A stretch of 64,000 bases of DNA from Cloeon dipterum (lineage: Eukaryota > Arthropoda > Insecta > Ephemeroptera > Baetidae): positions 1,116,001 through 1,180,000 of the forward strand of contig NC_088790.1 in the NCBI RefSeq assembly GCF_949628265.1, given 5' to 3'. Under the pieces are notes generated by a model. The model had not been told where the DNA came from. It did not search any database and saw only the letters and a program-made list of their open reading frames with translations. Both the position numbers and the translations under genes were made by a program. Of this stretch, positions 54,924 to 64,000 are shown piece after piece; the stretch's first letter is position 1; the number at the start of each line of letters is the position of its first letter.

Positions 54924-57444
54924 ATGAGGCCGATCGGTTCTTTTGCCCGATTTGGGAAAAAAATTCTGTAAGATAGTGAGCGCAGAAGAAGACCTGGCAT
55001 TCAAATGTCCAGATATATACCACGTCACTGTGCTGGAGTTAGTATTTTTTCATTAATCATTCCGATATATAAAACAGTGTGTCTCCTCACAGACGCATAC
55101 AAGAGACGCTAATCCAAAGCGGAGCGAGAAATGAGTTGGTGCAACTCAAAGGTTGCAACTACGTCCAAGGTACAGCACTCGGTGATTCAATTAATGTTTT
55201 TCCATCCGCGGAAGAGGCTTCTGAAGGTGACTCATTCTTCTGCAGACTCTTGTAAGTTTATTTCACTTCGAGATAGTTCCAGCTCATTCAAAGTAACATA
55301 CACTCTCATTCAGTTTTGATGGCTCCTCTTACACACCAACGATGGTATTCAACGAAGAGAAGAACTGGTGCCATTTCAAAATAACATCTAACAAACGAAG
55401 GCAGCTAGCACGCACAATAACTGATGCATTGAATGGCACCACTACTGTAAGATACATTTTTCTTTTCTTTTCGCGGCAACAATTTTCACGATCGTATATA
55501 TTGTCCTAGGTCCGGATTGGCTCGTCCGTAGTGATTGAGAAAGATACATGCTTGGCCACGACATTCAAATCGGAGCGTTTGCCCCATGTGCCAGGGCAAA
55601 AATAGCTCCGCATTGTCCGCGTCGACAAAATCAGTGTCCCCAAAGGCTCTAAATCAGAAACAGAAAAAGTGCTCGCTGCGTCAAAGATTCGATTTGCAGT
55701 CACCTGTTTCGTCAGAGCTGCTGAGACAAACAGTTGTTCAATGGAAACACCTACAAATCTGCTGCACTTGTCTTCTTACCGTGATATATCATTTACCAAA
55801 CCTTCCGCTTTTTAAAAAACATTTCATTTACAGAAACCGAGATTTCTGGTGCACTCTTTGTCTCAGTGGTAAACGTGTTATTTCTTCCTAACCTAGAAGT
55901 TAAGTACATTGATGACGTTGACCAATACGGAATGGCGACATACGTCTGCAATGGAATGCTCGACTTGCAAAACCAAAAAGTTGTAGGAGCTGAGAAGTGT
56001 AAGTCTTTTTTTGGTTCCTAGCAAGAACAATTTCAAATTTCTATATCCTATTAAGGGCCAACTGCTATCAAAGAAGGGTCAAAGACTGCCACAACGCGGC
56101 GATGTAGAAATGATCGTAGGTGGCCCTCCGTGTCAGGGATTTTCACACCTAAATCGATTCAAGACAAGCAGCAAAGCTGTGAAGAACGTAGTTACTTTAA
56201 TTGCTTTCAGATCGTGTTCTATTTTGAGTTTCGTGTTTTTTCAGAAATCCCAGGTTCCAGCATTTCTAGACATCGTTGCTTTCTACAAACCAGAATGCTT
56301 TTTAATGGAAAACGTCAAGTCATTCATTACGGAGGAAGGTGTAAAGCACTTCTTTGGGGCGCTGCAGACAACAAAAGAAATGGGGTACTATTTCCGATTC
56401 ATGGTCTTGCAGGCTGCCGATTTTGGCGCACCACAACAGCGGCCAAGGTTGTTATACACTCATTCCGTCTTACGCCCTCTAACAAAAGTGCTCTTCTACT
56501 AGGTTTTTCCTATTTGGCACGCTAGACATCGGACGGTTGGCTGGTAAACCCATTGCCACCCATTTCTCTGGGCTCACGATGACTAGTGTCAAAGCTGGCA
56601 ATCATACTCTGGTTGGGAGCTATACGACTCATGCTCCCCACCATAACCGAAAATAACACTTAATTCCTTTTTCAGTCATTCGAGGACAAACAGGAGGCGT
56701 ATTTTCAGAAGGTTTCTGTGTTCCACGCCATCGGGGATTTGCCAGATGTTGAGACACTTGAAAGCAGCAACAAGAGCTGCTACAATGCAATCACCTCTAC
56801 TTTCCAATCGAAGGTGATGAAACAAATTAACATTTTTCGTTCCGCATTGATTTCTTTGTTATCAGATGAGAGTCGGCAGTGAAAAATTGCGTATGCATAA
56901 ACTGCCCACGTCCATCAGTCCAGAGGACAAGAAGAGGATGACGATGATTCCCCAGGGTTCAGATTGGCGATGCCTACCTCGGTACGAGGATGAAGAGCGC
57001 TTCAAAGCGTGAGTGTTACCTTTTCCTAATCACTCTTTAAAATGTATATTATTCTACCTTTCCCCCCTTTCATTAGCGGAATGCCACTCGCTCCAAAGTC
57101 ATTGGTAAAATCAGCACACTCAAATGGTGATTGGCGCGGAGCATACGGAAGGCTGCAGTGGTCGGATCTATTCATGACAGTTTTAACAAGGCCATGCATT
57201 GCTTCTAAGACTGGAAAAATCATTCATCCTGTGTACCATCGAACGCTGAGCCTCCGAGAGTATGCCAGAGCCCAGACCTTTCCAGACAGATTTAAATTTA
57301 AAGGGACATTGACTCAAGTACAGAAGCAGGTTGGCTACCATCAAAATTACATTCCGTTAATCTTTACCAATGGTGTTCTTGCAGATTGGAAACGCAGTAC
57401 CTCCCCTGCTTGCAGAAGTAATCGGACGGTCACTCTTAATCTAA
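54924..57444 (+). pseudogene. DNMT1-type cytosine methyltransferase, copy 2, decayed
   Basis: The start MRPIGSFARFG matches the start of copy 1 (MKPLGTFWKYG). Blocks: 54924-55040, 55093-55252, 55315-55450, 55511-55700, about 56035-56190 (GQRLPQRGDVEMIVGGPPCQGFS, motif IV), 56245-56445 (MENV; APQQRPR), about 56500-56620, 56678-56816, 56866-57009, 57077-57328 (DWRGAYGRLQW; LREYARAQTFPD) and 57385-57444 (GNAVPPLLAE, motif X). Three defects: a run of seven A at 54957-54963 puts the first exon out of frame relative to copy 1; TAG at 55603 interrupts the shared N-terminal domain; and I find no motif I (DLFxGxGG) between 55600 and 56100. A DNMT without motif I could not bind AdoMet normally. The text around motif IV is closer to vertebrate-like DNMT1 than copy 1 is. 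Confidence 0.75.
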
Positions 57445-57689
57445 ATAAACTTGTGCTCCCTCAATTCAGATCAAAATGTAATATAGACAAAATTAATTCA
57501 ACTTCTCATAATTAGGTCTTTAGTTGTAACTATTAACACGTGTTCCATTCCGGTTTGATTAATAAAACAATTACCGTCAAATAAAGTGTGTTTATTCCTT
57601 GTCTATCACTCTATACATGAAAATAATGAAAGCAGTGCTCCCAGGCAGTCAGACACGCCTGCCAGCTGTTGCCTCCACTGTGGGCCCCA

Positions 57690-58255
57690 CGTTCGCCAGG
57701 TTCCCACACTGCAGAATGCACCACCTCCGGACAGACAGCGTCCAAATTCCGGCCAAAGATGCTCAGGACAGGCGGCTCGCATGACAGGGCACGGTCGGCG
57801 GCAAAATAGCTTGCTACGCCTTGAAAAAATTATGAGATTTAAAAGTGTGGACAAGTGATCAATAAAATAGCACAATTGGCGGGGAAAATAATGATTAAAA
57901 ATATTTTGGGGCAACTGGGGGCTCACAATCCGGAATGAATGGTCATTTGAGGCCGACAATTATTGCCTCGCCTCCGTGCCAAGGTCCGGGCTTCAGCAAA
58001 CACAGCAGAGTGCGCGCTTGCTGCGCGCACTGCTTCAACACTGCACAAGCACCACCTCCGGACAGACAGCGTCCAAACTCCGGACACAGCTGCTCAGCAC
58101 AGGCGGCTCGCATGACAGGGCACGGTCGGCGGCAAAATAGCTTGCAACGCCTTGAAAAGAATATGAGATTTACAAGTGTGCACAAGTGAACAATAAAATA
58201 CCACTTTTGGCGGGGTAAAATTGCGAATAAATAATTGTGGCACAATTAGCCGAGA
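57690..58255 (-). repeat. 300-base dispersed repeat, copies c and d (inverted)
   Basis: Two tandem copies, about 57690-57950 and 57965-58255, in the opposite orientation to copies a and b. Both include CACCTCCGGACAGACAGCGT and GGCTCGCATGACAGGGCACG. They follow the methyltransferase 3' end (AATAAA at about 57564). Confidence 0.75.
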
Positions 58256-58440
58256 CACTCCGGAGTGGAAGAGTGATTTTCACCTGACTATGCTCGCCTC
58301 ATCTCCGTGTCCGACAGGAAGGCGGATCTGCCAGCCGGGGGTGCTTATTATTGCTGCCACGCGTGGCTGCGTCCACTGTGGGCCATTGAGAGTTGCATGA
58401 CGTCCAGGTCGAAACATTAACTCCCGCAGACACATAAACA

Positions 58441-58806
58441 AACAATGGCGGCCGCGAGGCGAAAACTTAGCACAATGATGTTATTAGAGCGCATGCGCCC
58501 ATCCTTCTTATTTTTCTACTGCGCTGCACTAACTATAACACTGGTGCTGCCACTTACTACAAACTAACACCAAAAAACTGGTTCTTTTTTGCCAATTACA
58601 ACCCATCGGCAGTGAAATCACCCATCACCTTCGTGGTACCAACCTCTAAATTTGACCAACTTCGACCCTTAATTTCACCCCCCTTCAACCCCCGCATAAA
58701 ATTCCTAACTATTTTTATACGCACCACTCACCCCGGAATGGCCCCACACGAAGTTTGAAGCGAATTGGTCGAGGTGAAAAATAATCAAAACGATGCTATA
58801 AGTGAC
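58441..58806 (+). repeat. 3' terminal segment of helicase/DNMT element, copy 2
   Basis: Similar to 62108-62505: ACAATGGCGGC, GGCGCATGCGCCC-type block, CCCATCACCTT, GTACCAACCTCT/GTGCCAACCTCT, C-rich run, GAAGCGA, and terminal GATGC(T/C)ATAAGTGAC. Confidence 0.75.
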
Positions 58807-59139
58807 GCTGGCGGATTCATACAGTAATTTTATTTTATAATAACACAATACTATGTAACAACCATCCTAATTGGCGCGCCTCGAAGTCAAAACGCGAGTC
58901 TCGAGACTCAAACGCACGCCTCGAGGTTTGAAAGTGCGTGAGCGCCGCATCGTTGCTGAACCACTTTTTGTTTTGTAACACCGCACATTGAGTCCTTTAA
59001 CTAGTCAAGGAAATATTTAATGATTGTAGCAAAAATGTTTCTTGCTAAGCTGTTACATCTACAAGGTTATAAAATCTTTAAATTAGGCTACTGTATCGCC
59101 GAAAAACAGCTTTAAATAATCAGATACATTTTTTCATGT

Positions 59140-59710
59140 TCGCATCTGCAGGAGGAACATAGTGCCCAAATTGGAGAAACTTCTTGTACAAACCAGCAAG
59201 AAGAGGGAGAACAGACGATAGAGAACAATAATGACAGCATGGAAGTTGTTTCCGACCACGATGTATAAACAATCCATTTTCCGATCTCTATGACGATCCG
59301 ACTCAAAAACAATTTGAAAAATTACAGTCAGTTCGAGATAGCTCAAGCTCGGATATTGAGTTCATCGCCTGCTCCAACCTCATCAGTAGTGATGAAGAAG
59401 AAGATGCGGATGCAAGCATGGTAATTAGTTTAATTTGGTTTTTTTAAAGGGGAAAGGCGATATTTTTTTCTTTAAAAAATCCATGTAGTGGGCCCTTTAA
59501 TCAATTATACACTCTGCTTTTAATTGTTTGTAACGCACAAAATTTTAATTAAGATTTATGAATTTAAATTAAATTAAAATTACTGAAACAACTCAAAACA
59601 TGGCCCCCCCTTTTAGATCAGTTCATCAGATTCTGACGAAGACGAAGAATCCAATAGTGAAGAAGAACATGATATGAAGCATCAGAATTCAAAAATTTGG
59701 CCCAATTGTA
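59140..59710 (+). other. Acidic exon-like open blocks
   Basis: Three plus-strand blocks encode Glu/Ser-rich sequence: about 59150-59268 (EEGEQTIENNNDSMEVVSDHD, then TAA), about 59289-59420 (SSSSDIEFIACSNLISSDEEED, ending at a GTAATT donor) and 59617-59716 after TTTTAG (SSSDSDEDEESNSEEEHD). The last two can be spliced in frame. It may be the remains of a DNA-binding or chromatin protein; no domain is visible. Low confidence. Confidence 0.3.
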
Positions 59711-59719
59711 GCTGAAATA

Positions 59720-61130
59720 ACCCTTGTTGTGCTGAGTGTATTGACTAAGCACGGCTCGTTGCTAATTTTCGTTTTTTGGGCGAAATTTCCACATCAAATT
59801 GCTTCTCGAGTGATTCCTCAACTAACTTTACCAAAATTTTTAATAAAACAGTGAAATTTAAATATTTTAAGCGACATTAGAAATTATACCATGCAACGCG
59901 ACTAGGATCGCACTCAGCTTTATTTGGTGATCCAAGTGCTAAACTGGCAGCGAATCTGCATTGCCCTGGCAGCGTATCTGCCATGGCCGACACAGTAATT
60001 TTCGTTTTTTGGCTGACAATTTCGATAAAAATTGCTTCGCGAATTATTCCGCGAATAATTACACAAAAATTAAGTGCATGTAGTGCGGAATTAAATTTTT
60101 TTTGCCGACAGTGAAATTGAACTGGATCTGCATTGCCGTGGCAGCGTAACTGCCATGGCCGAAACAGTAATTTTCGTTTTTTGGGCGAAATTTCCACATC
60201 AAATTGCTTCCCGAGTGATTCCCCAACTAACTTTACCAAAATTTTTAATAAAACAGTGGAATTGATAATTTTTAAGCGACATTAGAAATTATACCATGCA
60301 ACGCGACTAGGATCGCACTCAGCTTTATTTGGTGATCCAAGTGCTACACTGGCAGCGAATCTGCATTGCCGTGGCAGCGTATCTGCCATGGCCGAAACAG
60401 TAATTTTCGTTTTTTGGCCGACAATTTTGATAAAAATTGCTTCGCAAATTATTCCGCGAATAATTACACAAAAGTTAAATGCATGTAGTGCGGAATTAAA
60501 TTTTTTTTCCGACAGTGAAATTGAACTGGATTTGCATTGCCGTGGCAGCGTAACTGCCATGGCCGAAACAATAAATTGCGTTTTTTTAGCGAAACTTTCA
60601 CTTCCCTCTGCTTCGCGAAACAGTCCGCGATGAATTGAACCAAAAAATATAACAATACGGTGCAATAAATAATTTCAAGCGTAATTCGGAATTATCCAAT
60701 GCACCACCTCTACAATCACACTCTGCTTTTTTGGTGCTCCAAGTGCAAATTCGGAAGTGAATCTGCAGTGCCCTGGCAGTGGATCTGCCATGGCCAAAAT
60801 AATAATTTTCGTTTTTTGGCGAAACTTTCCCTACCCTCTGCTACGCGAATGATTCCGCGATTAATTACATCAAAATTAAGTGAAAATACGGTTAAATTCC
60901 AAAATTTTGAGCTGGCAGTGGAATTGAACTGGATCTGCAGTGCCATGGCAGTAGATTTGCAATGGCCGAAACCTTAAATTGCATTTTTTTTTGCGAAACT
61001 TTCACTTCCCTCTGCTTTGCCAATTAGTCCGCGATTAATTCATTCAAATTAAATTAAATCATGATTCAAGTTTCTAATTTGGAGTTGAATTTGAAATTAT
61101 CTAGTGCATCGCCACTAGAATTACATTCGG
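59720..61130 (+). repeat. Satellite, period about 404, about 3.5 copies
   Basis: Repeat starts at about 59878, 60282, 60687 and 61090 (AAATTATACCATGCAACGCG and variants). Each unit is made of two related half-units of about 200 bases with GGCAGCGTATCTGCCATGGC, a near-palindrome. Copies 1 and 2 are most alike; 3 and 4 are diverged. The ORFs read through here are repeat artefacts. Confidence 0.85.
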
Positions 61131-61154
61131 CTTTATTGTTGCTTTAAGTGCAAA

Positions 61155-61365
61155 ACCTGCAGTGGATCAGCAGTGGACCTGCAGTGAATCTGCAGGGAAT
61201 CTGCAGTGAATCAGCAGTGAGTCTGCAGTGATTCTGCAGTGAATCTGCAGTGATTCTGCAGTGAATCTGCAGTAAATCTGCAGTGATTCTGCAGTGAATC
61301 AGCAGTGAATCTGCAGAGAATCTGCAGAGAATCTGCAGGGGATCTGCAGTGGATCTGCAGTGTCT
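61155..61365 (+). repeat. CTGCAGTGAAT microsatellite-like array
   Basis: About 18 units of 10-12 bases (CTGCAGTGAATC, CTGCAGTGATTC, CAGCAGTGAATC) giving repeated PstI-type hexamers. It directly follows the satellite, whose half-units contain similar words, so it may have arisen from it. Confidence 0.85.
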
Positions 61366-62107
61366 GCATCAATAAATTGCGAAATTATGGCTTACCAAGC
61401 ATGGATAATCTTGAAATGAAAGAGTGATGCATATATGTGAGAACAAAAATATATTTTTTTCTGTACAAAAATGGATACGCTCGCACTCCGATTTTAATTT
61501 TTTCCACTCTAATTGTTTGGATCGGTATCTTCTTTGGAGTTTCTAGAGCTCATAGCAGCATTCTCTCGCATTAATCGAACAATCGGACAGCAGGCAAGAG
61601 GTTCGTGTTGATATGCATTCACAGCCAGCTGTTGTCAGCTACTTGGTGATGGTAAAAACATACTGAGATACGCCAGGCTGAGGCTTGAGCTGGCTGCTCG
61701 TCGGCCCCTTCAGACTGCCTGCTGTACATTACGTTCCACACTGACGCTTCTCACATGACTGAAAACAAAATAAATGAGTCCCTGGACGCTAAATTAAAAT
61801 TGTTGCGCAATCAGGTGCTGTGGCAGGACCGCCTGGTGCTGCCCAGAATGCACAAATTCATTGCCAAGCCCTGCTCTGGTGTGAAAAACGCTTCGTACTC
61901 ACCCTCGCTTCTGCCACACTGCGTACGCGCCCACCTCGGTCGCATCCTACGCTCAAAGTGCCAAGTGCGCGGTGATGGGCGGCGAGCTGGGCGCCCAGGG
62001 CAACCCTTAGGCCTTGCTGCAGGCCCCTACAGGCAACGCTGGGCGCCCACGGGGACTTAATACTAAGCCCGCGACATTTTTAATACAATTCAGAGCATAC
62101 ACTCAAA
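61366..62107. other. Spacer with no supported gene
   Basis: A 101-codon frame at 61755-62060 has no motif and ends in GC-rich sequence. It may be the internal part of the element whose 3' end is at 62505. Confidence 0.4.
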
Positions 62108-62505
62108 CAACAATGGCGGCGACTTTTAGAAATAAAAGCACTCACAGCACAATCCCAAATGATGTCAAGGCGCATGCGCCCGATGGTCTATATCCACTAC
62201 CGCGCTGCGCTCACAACACCACCTTCCTGTAACACACGCCAAAAACCGGATTTTTTAGCAGCATCCCCACCCATTTACAACCGTCCAGCTTGGATGACGC
62301 CCATCACCTTGATAGTGCCAACCTCTGAAATACGTCAACTTTGACCATTTTTTTCACCCCCTACCCCAACCCCAAAAAATCCAAAAAAAAAATTTTCAAC
62401 ACCCCCCCAACTGCATTGACGCCTACAGCAAGTATGAAGCGATTTCATTACTATCATTTTTGTAAACAATGCAATAAAAATATTCAGAAGGATGCCATAA
62501 GTGAC
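62108..62505 (+). repeat. 3' terminal segment of a further family member (copy 5)
   Basis: Homologous to 58441-58806 and ends with GATGCCATAAGTGAC at 62491-62505. The matching 5' end is not in the expected place, so it is probably a truncated or solo terminus. Confidence 0.7.
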
Positions 62506-62699
62506 GCTATTCTGTTTATAAAGTAATGTTTGGAAAAATTTAGACAGCAAAAATAATAACATTACATAAAACTATGTATTTCATGTATGTAGACAACGTT
62601 CATTTGTACTAAATTGAAGTAAACACAATGAACTAATGCTAAAAAATATCAAAAATCTTTTATAGATACATACCAGGAATTTCTAGGGGTCACAAGCCC

Positions 62700-63200
62700 A
62701 CCGAGAAAAAAGTCAACCAAAAGGTGCCCATTGGGTGCCCGCGTTCGGTCAGCCGGCTACCCACCGTGGGCACCCAGATGGGCACCCATTGGTTATACCG
62801 CATGTCCAACCCTTCGGGCACCCGCGAGTGGTCATGCCCAGAATTCGGTCACCAAATGGGCACCCATTAAATGACTTTTCATAGAATTACCTTTTATGTA
62901 CGTTAAAAGTATACCTTACTTCAGGGAGCGTAATAAATAAGAGGCCGATAATATTCGTTGACCAAAAGCTAACCATCGGGTGCCCGGCTGAAGTTACCCC
63001 CAGTGGGCAGCCAATGGCTATCTTTTGGCTACCTTTTATCTAAGGCTGTCAGGTGGCAGGTCGATTGACTCTGTTCATTAAAAAAGTGAAATTTTTAGCG
63101 CAAAATGACAGCCCTAGGTATAAGAGGTAGCCAAAAGGTAGCCATTGGGTGCCCGCCTGCGGTTACCTTCAGTGGGCAGCTAGATGGGCAGCACTTTTAT
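62700..63200 (+). repeat. GGGTGCCC-rich repeats
   Basis: Three blocks (about 62700-62875, 62965-63045 and 63125-63195) share AAAAGGT(G/A)(C/G)CCATTGGGTGCCCG followed by a (T)ACC...GTGGGCA(G/C)CC segment. They have internal complementarity (GGGCACCCA/TGGGTGCCC). No coding capacity. Confidence 0.65.
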
Positions 63201-63683
63201 TGGATGTCATTAATACAACAATTAAAGTACAATTAAATAATACATTTTATACATCAAATTTGAAGATCCCTTTTTTTTAAAAATCCCCGAAAATCAAATT
63301 ATGTGAATGAAGGGGGGACTGTAACTCATTACTGGGTTAAGTTATCACCATGAACTTATCAACCTACAAAAAATTCGCAGGGCAAAGGTCAAGGTCACCT
63401 TTTGCAACCTTTACTCAAAAATTCAAAATCAAGGGATGATACAACCCTTAGATCTTTTTGGGGTTCAGGGCTGAAATGTAGCCCTTGAAATTCTACACAA
63501 GCTCACCAAGTTTCAAAGGTGCAACAGTAGTTTTGCTGTAATTTGAAAATTAAAATCCGGCTCGATGCCGCTCGATCGAGCACGGCCTTTAGTCGGCGAG
63601 TTCGCCCATCATTCGTTGATAATATTTTTACCCATTCCATTTGATTAGACACAACAAGAGGGTTTCAGGGTCTGACAACATTC

Positions 63684-64000
63684 AGGGTCTGTACCTGACG
63701 AGACCCTGAGATAAAAATTTAAAAAAATCAATTTCATCGAACTTTAGTGTATTTCCATAGGCTATCATCGCTGTGCAGCTCTAATATAAAGTCAAAACTG
63801 CCGATTTTGAATTTTATCAACATTTAACATCACGTCAGGATTAATGGCTTCCACAGTTATTTGAAGAACCGGTTTCAGGAATGTCATTCGGTAGTTTTGG
63901 CTATATATTTGAGCTGTAAAGCGGCGAAAACCTACGAAAAGATTCCAAGTTCGATGAAATTTGAAATTTTAATCTCAGGGTCTCGTTAGGTACAGACCCT
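63684..64000. mobile_element. MITE with 55 bp inverted repeats, at window edge
   Basis: AGGGTCTGTACCTGACGAGA at 63684 is mirrored by TCTCGTTAGGTACAGACCCT at the last bases. Similarity continues inward for about 55 bases to GAACTT/AAGTTC. Length is at least 317 bases. The right boundary coincides with the window end, so flanking duplication cannot be checked. Confidence 0.75.

Larger units (their letters stand above)
48629..58806 (+). mobile_element. 10.2 kb element carrying helicase and methyltransferase (copy 2)
   Basis: It starts with GTCACTTATAGCATC and ends with GATGCTATAAGTGAC, i.e. 15 bp inverted termini, with a motif array just inside the left end. Both recognisable genes, SF1 helicase then DNMT1-type methyltransferase, read rightward. 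The last 366 bases resemble 62108-62505, a second 3' terminus of the family. No transposase, tyrosine recombinase or reverse transcriptase is recognisable inside. Target duplication was not clear, partly because another copy abuts the left end. Confidence 0.6.

Noticed and set aside
59877..60665. 120-127 codon minus-strand ORFs
   Set aside because: Read through the 404-base satellite; the two ORFs are copies of each other because of the repeat.
1..64000. tRNA or rRNA genes
   Set aside because: No cloverleaf with A/B box pairs and no rRNA-like sequence was noticed on reading; a covariance-model scan would be decisive.

Overview
The window is animal nuclear DNA, most probably arthropod. It is AT-rich, its genes carry short GT-AG introns, and it holds a P-type transposon, LINE and gypsy-like fragments, fold-back elements and satellites. 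I cannot name the species. Almost everything recognisable is mobile or virus-derived; the one gene that looks like an ordinary cellular gene is a spliced type I membrane protein at 9.3-12.0 kb.

Layout. (1) 0-7.4 kb: an endogenous Polinton/adintovirus-like element cut by the left edge. Nine tightly packed intronless plus-strand genes include a packaging ATPase, a retroviral-type integrase, minor and major capsid proteins and an adenain-like protease. Facing them on the minus strand is a five-exon RING-finger gene. No family B DNA polymerase is present in the window. (2) 7.4-14 kb: spacer with local duplications, the 11-exon membrane protein gene, tandem repeats and a 160-codon orphan ORF. (3) 14-31.4 kb: a decayed tyrosine-recombinase gene, a 2.6 kb fold-back element, then two divergent pairs: an unknown minus-strand gene with a BEN-like gene, and a complete DNMT1-type cytosine methyltransferase with a UPF1/MOV10-type SF1 helicase. 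(4) 31.4-35.7 kb: gypsy gag and LTR fragment and AT-hook exons. (5) 36.4-46.4 kb: a 9,997 bp P-type transposon with a perfect 8 bp target duplication, a THAP-domain transposase, a nested LINE and 2.0-2.4 kb inverted repeats that contain minisatellites. (6) 47.7-58.8 kb: a truncated helicase copy lying head to head with a 10.2 kb element that again carries a helicase and a DNMT1-type methyltransferase. That element is bounded by a 15 bp motif (GATGCTATAAGTGAC type) which is amplified about twelve times at its left end. (7) 58.8-64 kb: acidic exon-like ORFs, a roughly 404 bp satellite, a CTGCAGTGA array, a second 3' terminus of the 10.2 kb family, GGGTGCCC repeats and a MITE at the right edge.

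The main observation is that a DNMT1-type methyltransferase and an SF1 helicase occur as a linked pair twice, in different arrangements, with further fragments of the same family at 35.7, 47.7 and 62.1 kb. Copy 1 has an intact methyltransferase frame of 682 codons with motifs I, IV, VI, VIII and X. Copy 2 is decayed: a 7 bp duplication, a homopolymer shift, an in-frame stop and no visible motif I. This looks like a family of mobile elements whose cargo or core is a methylation/helicase module. How it moves cannot be read from this window: the 10.2 kb copy shows no transposase, and the tyrosine recombinase next to copy 1 may or may not belong to it.

Exon boundaries were read by eye from splice signals and reading phase. 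Where every phase agreed (RING gene, membrane protein, BEN-like gene, DNMT copy 1) they are fairly secure; elsewhere they are approximate.
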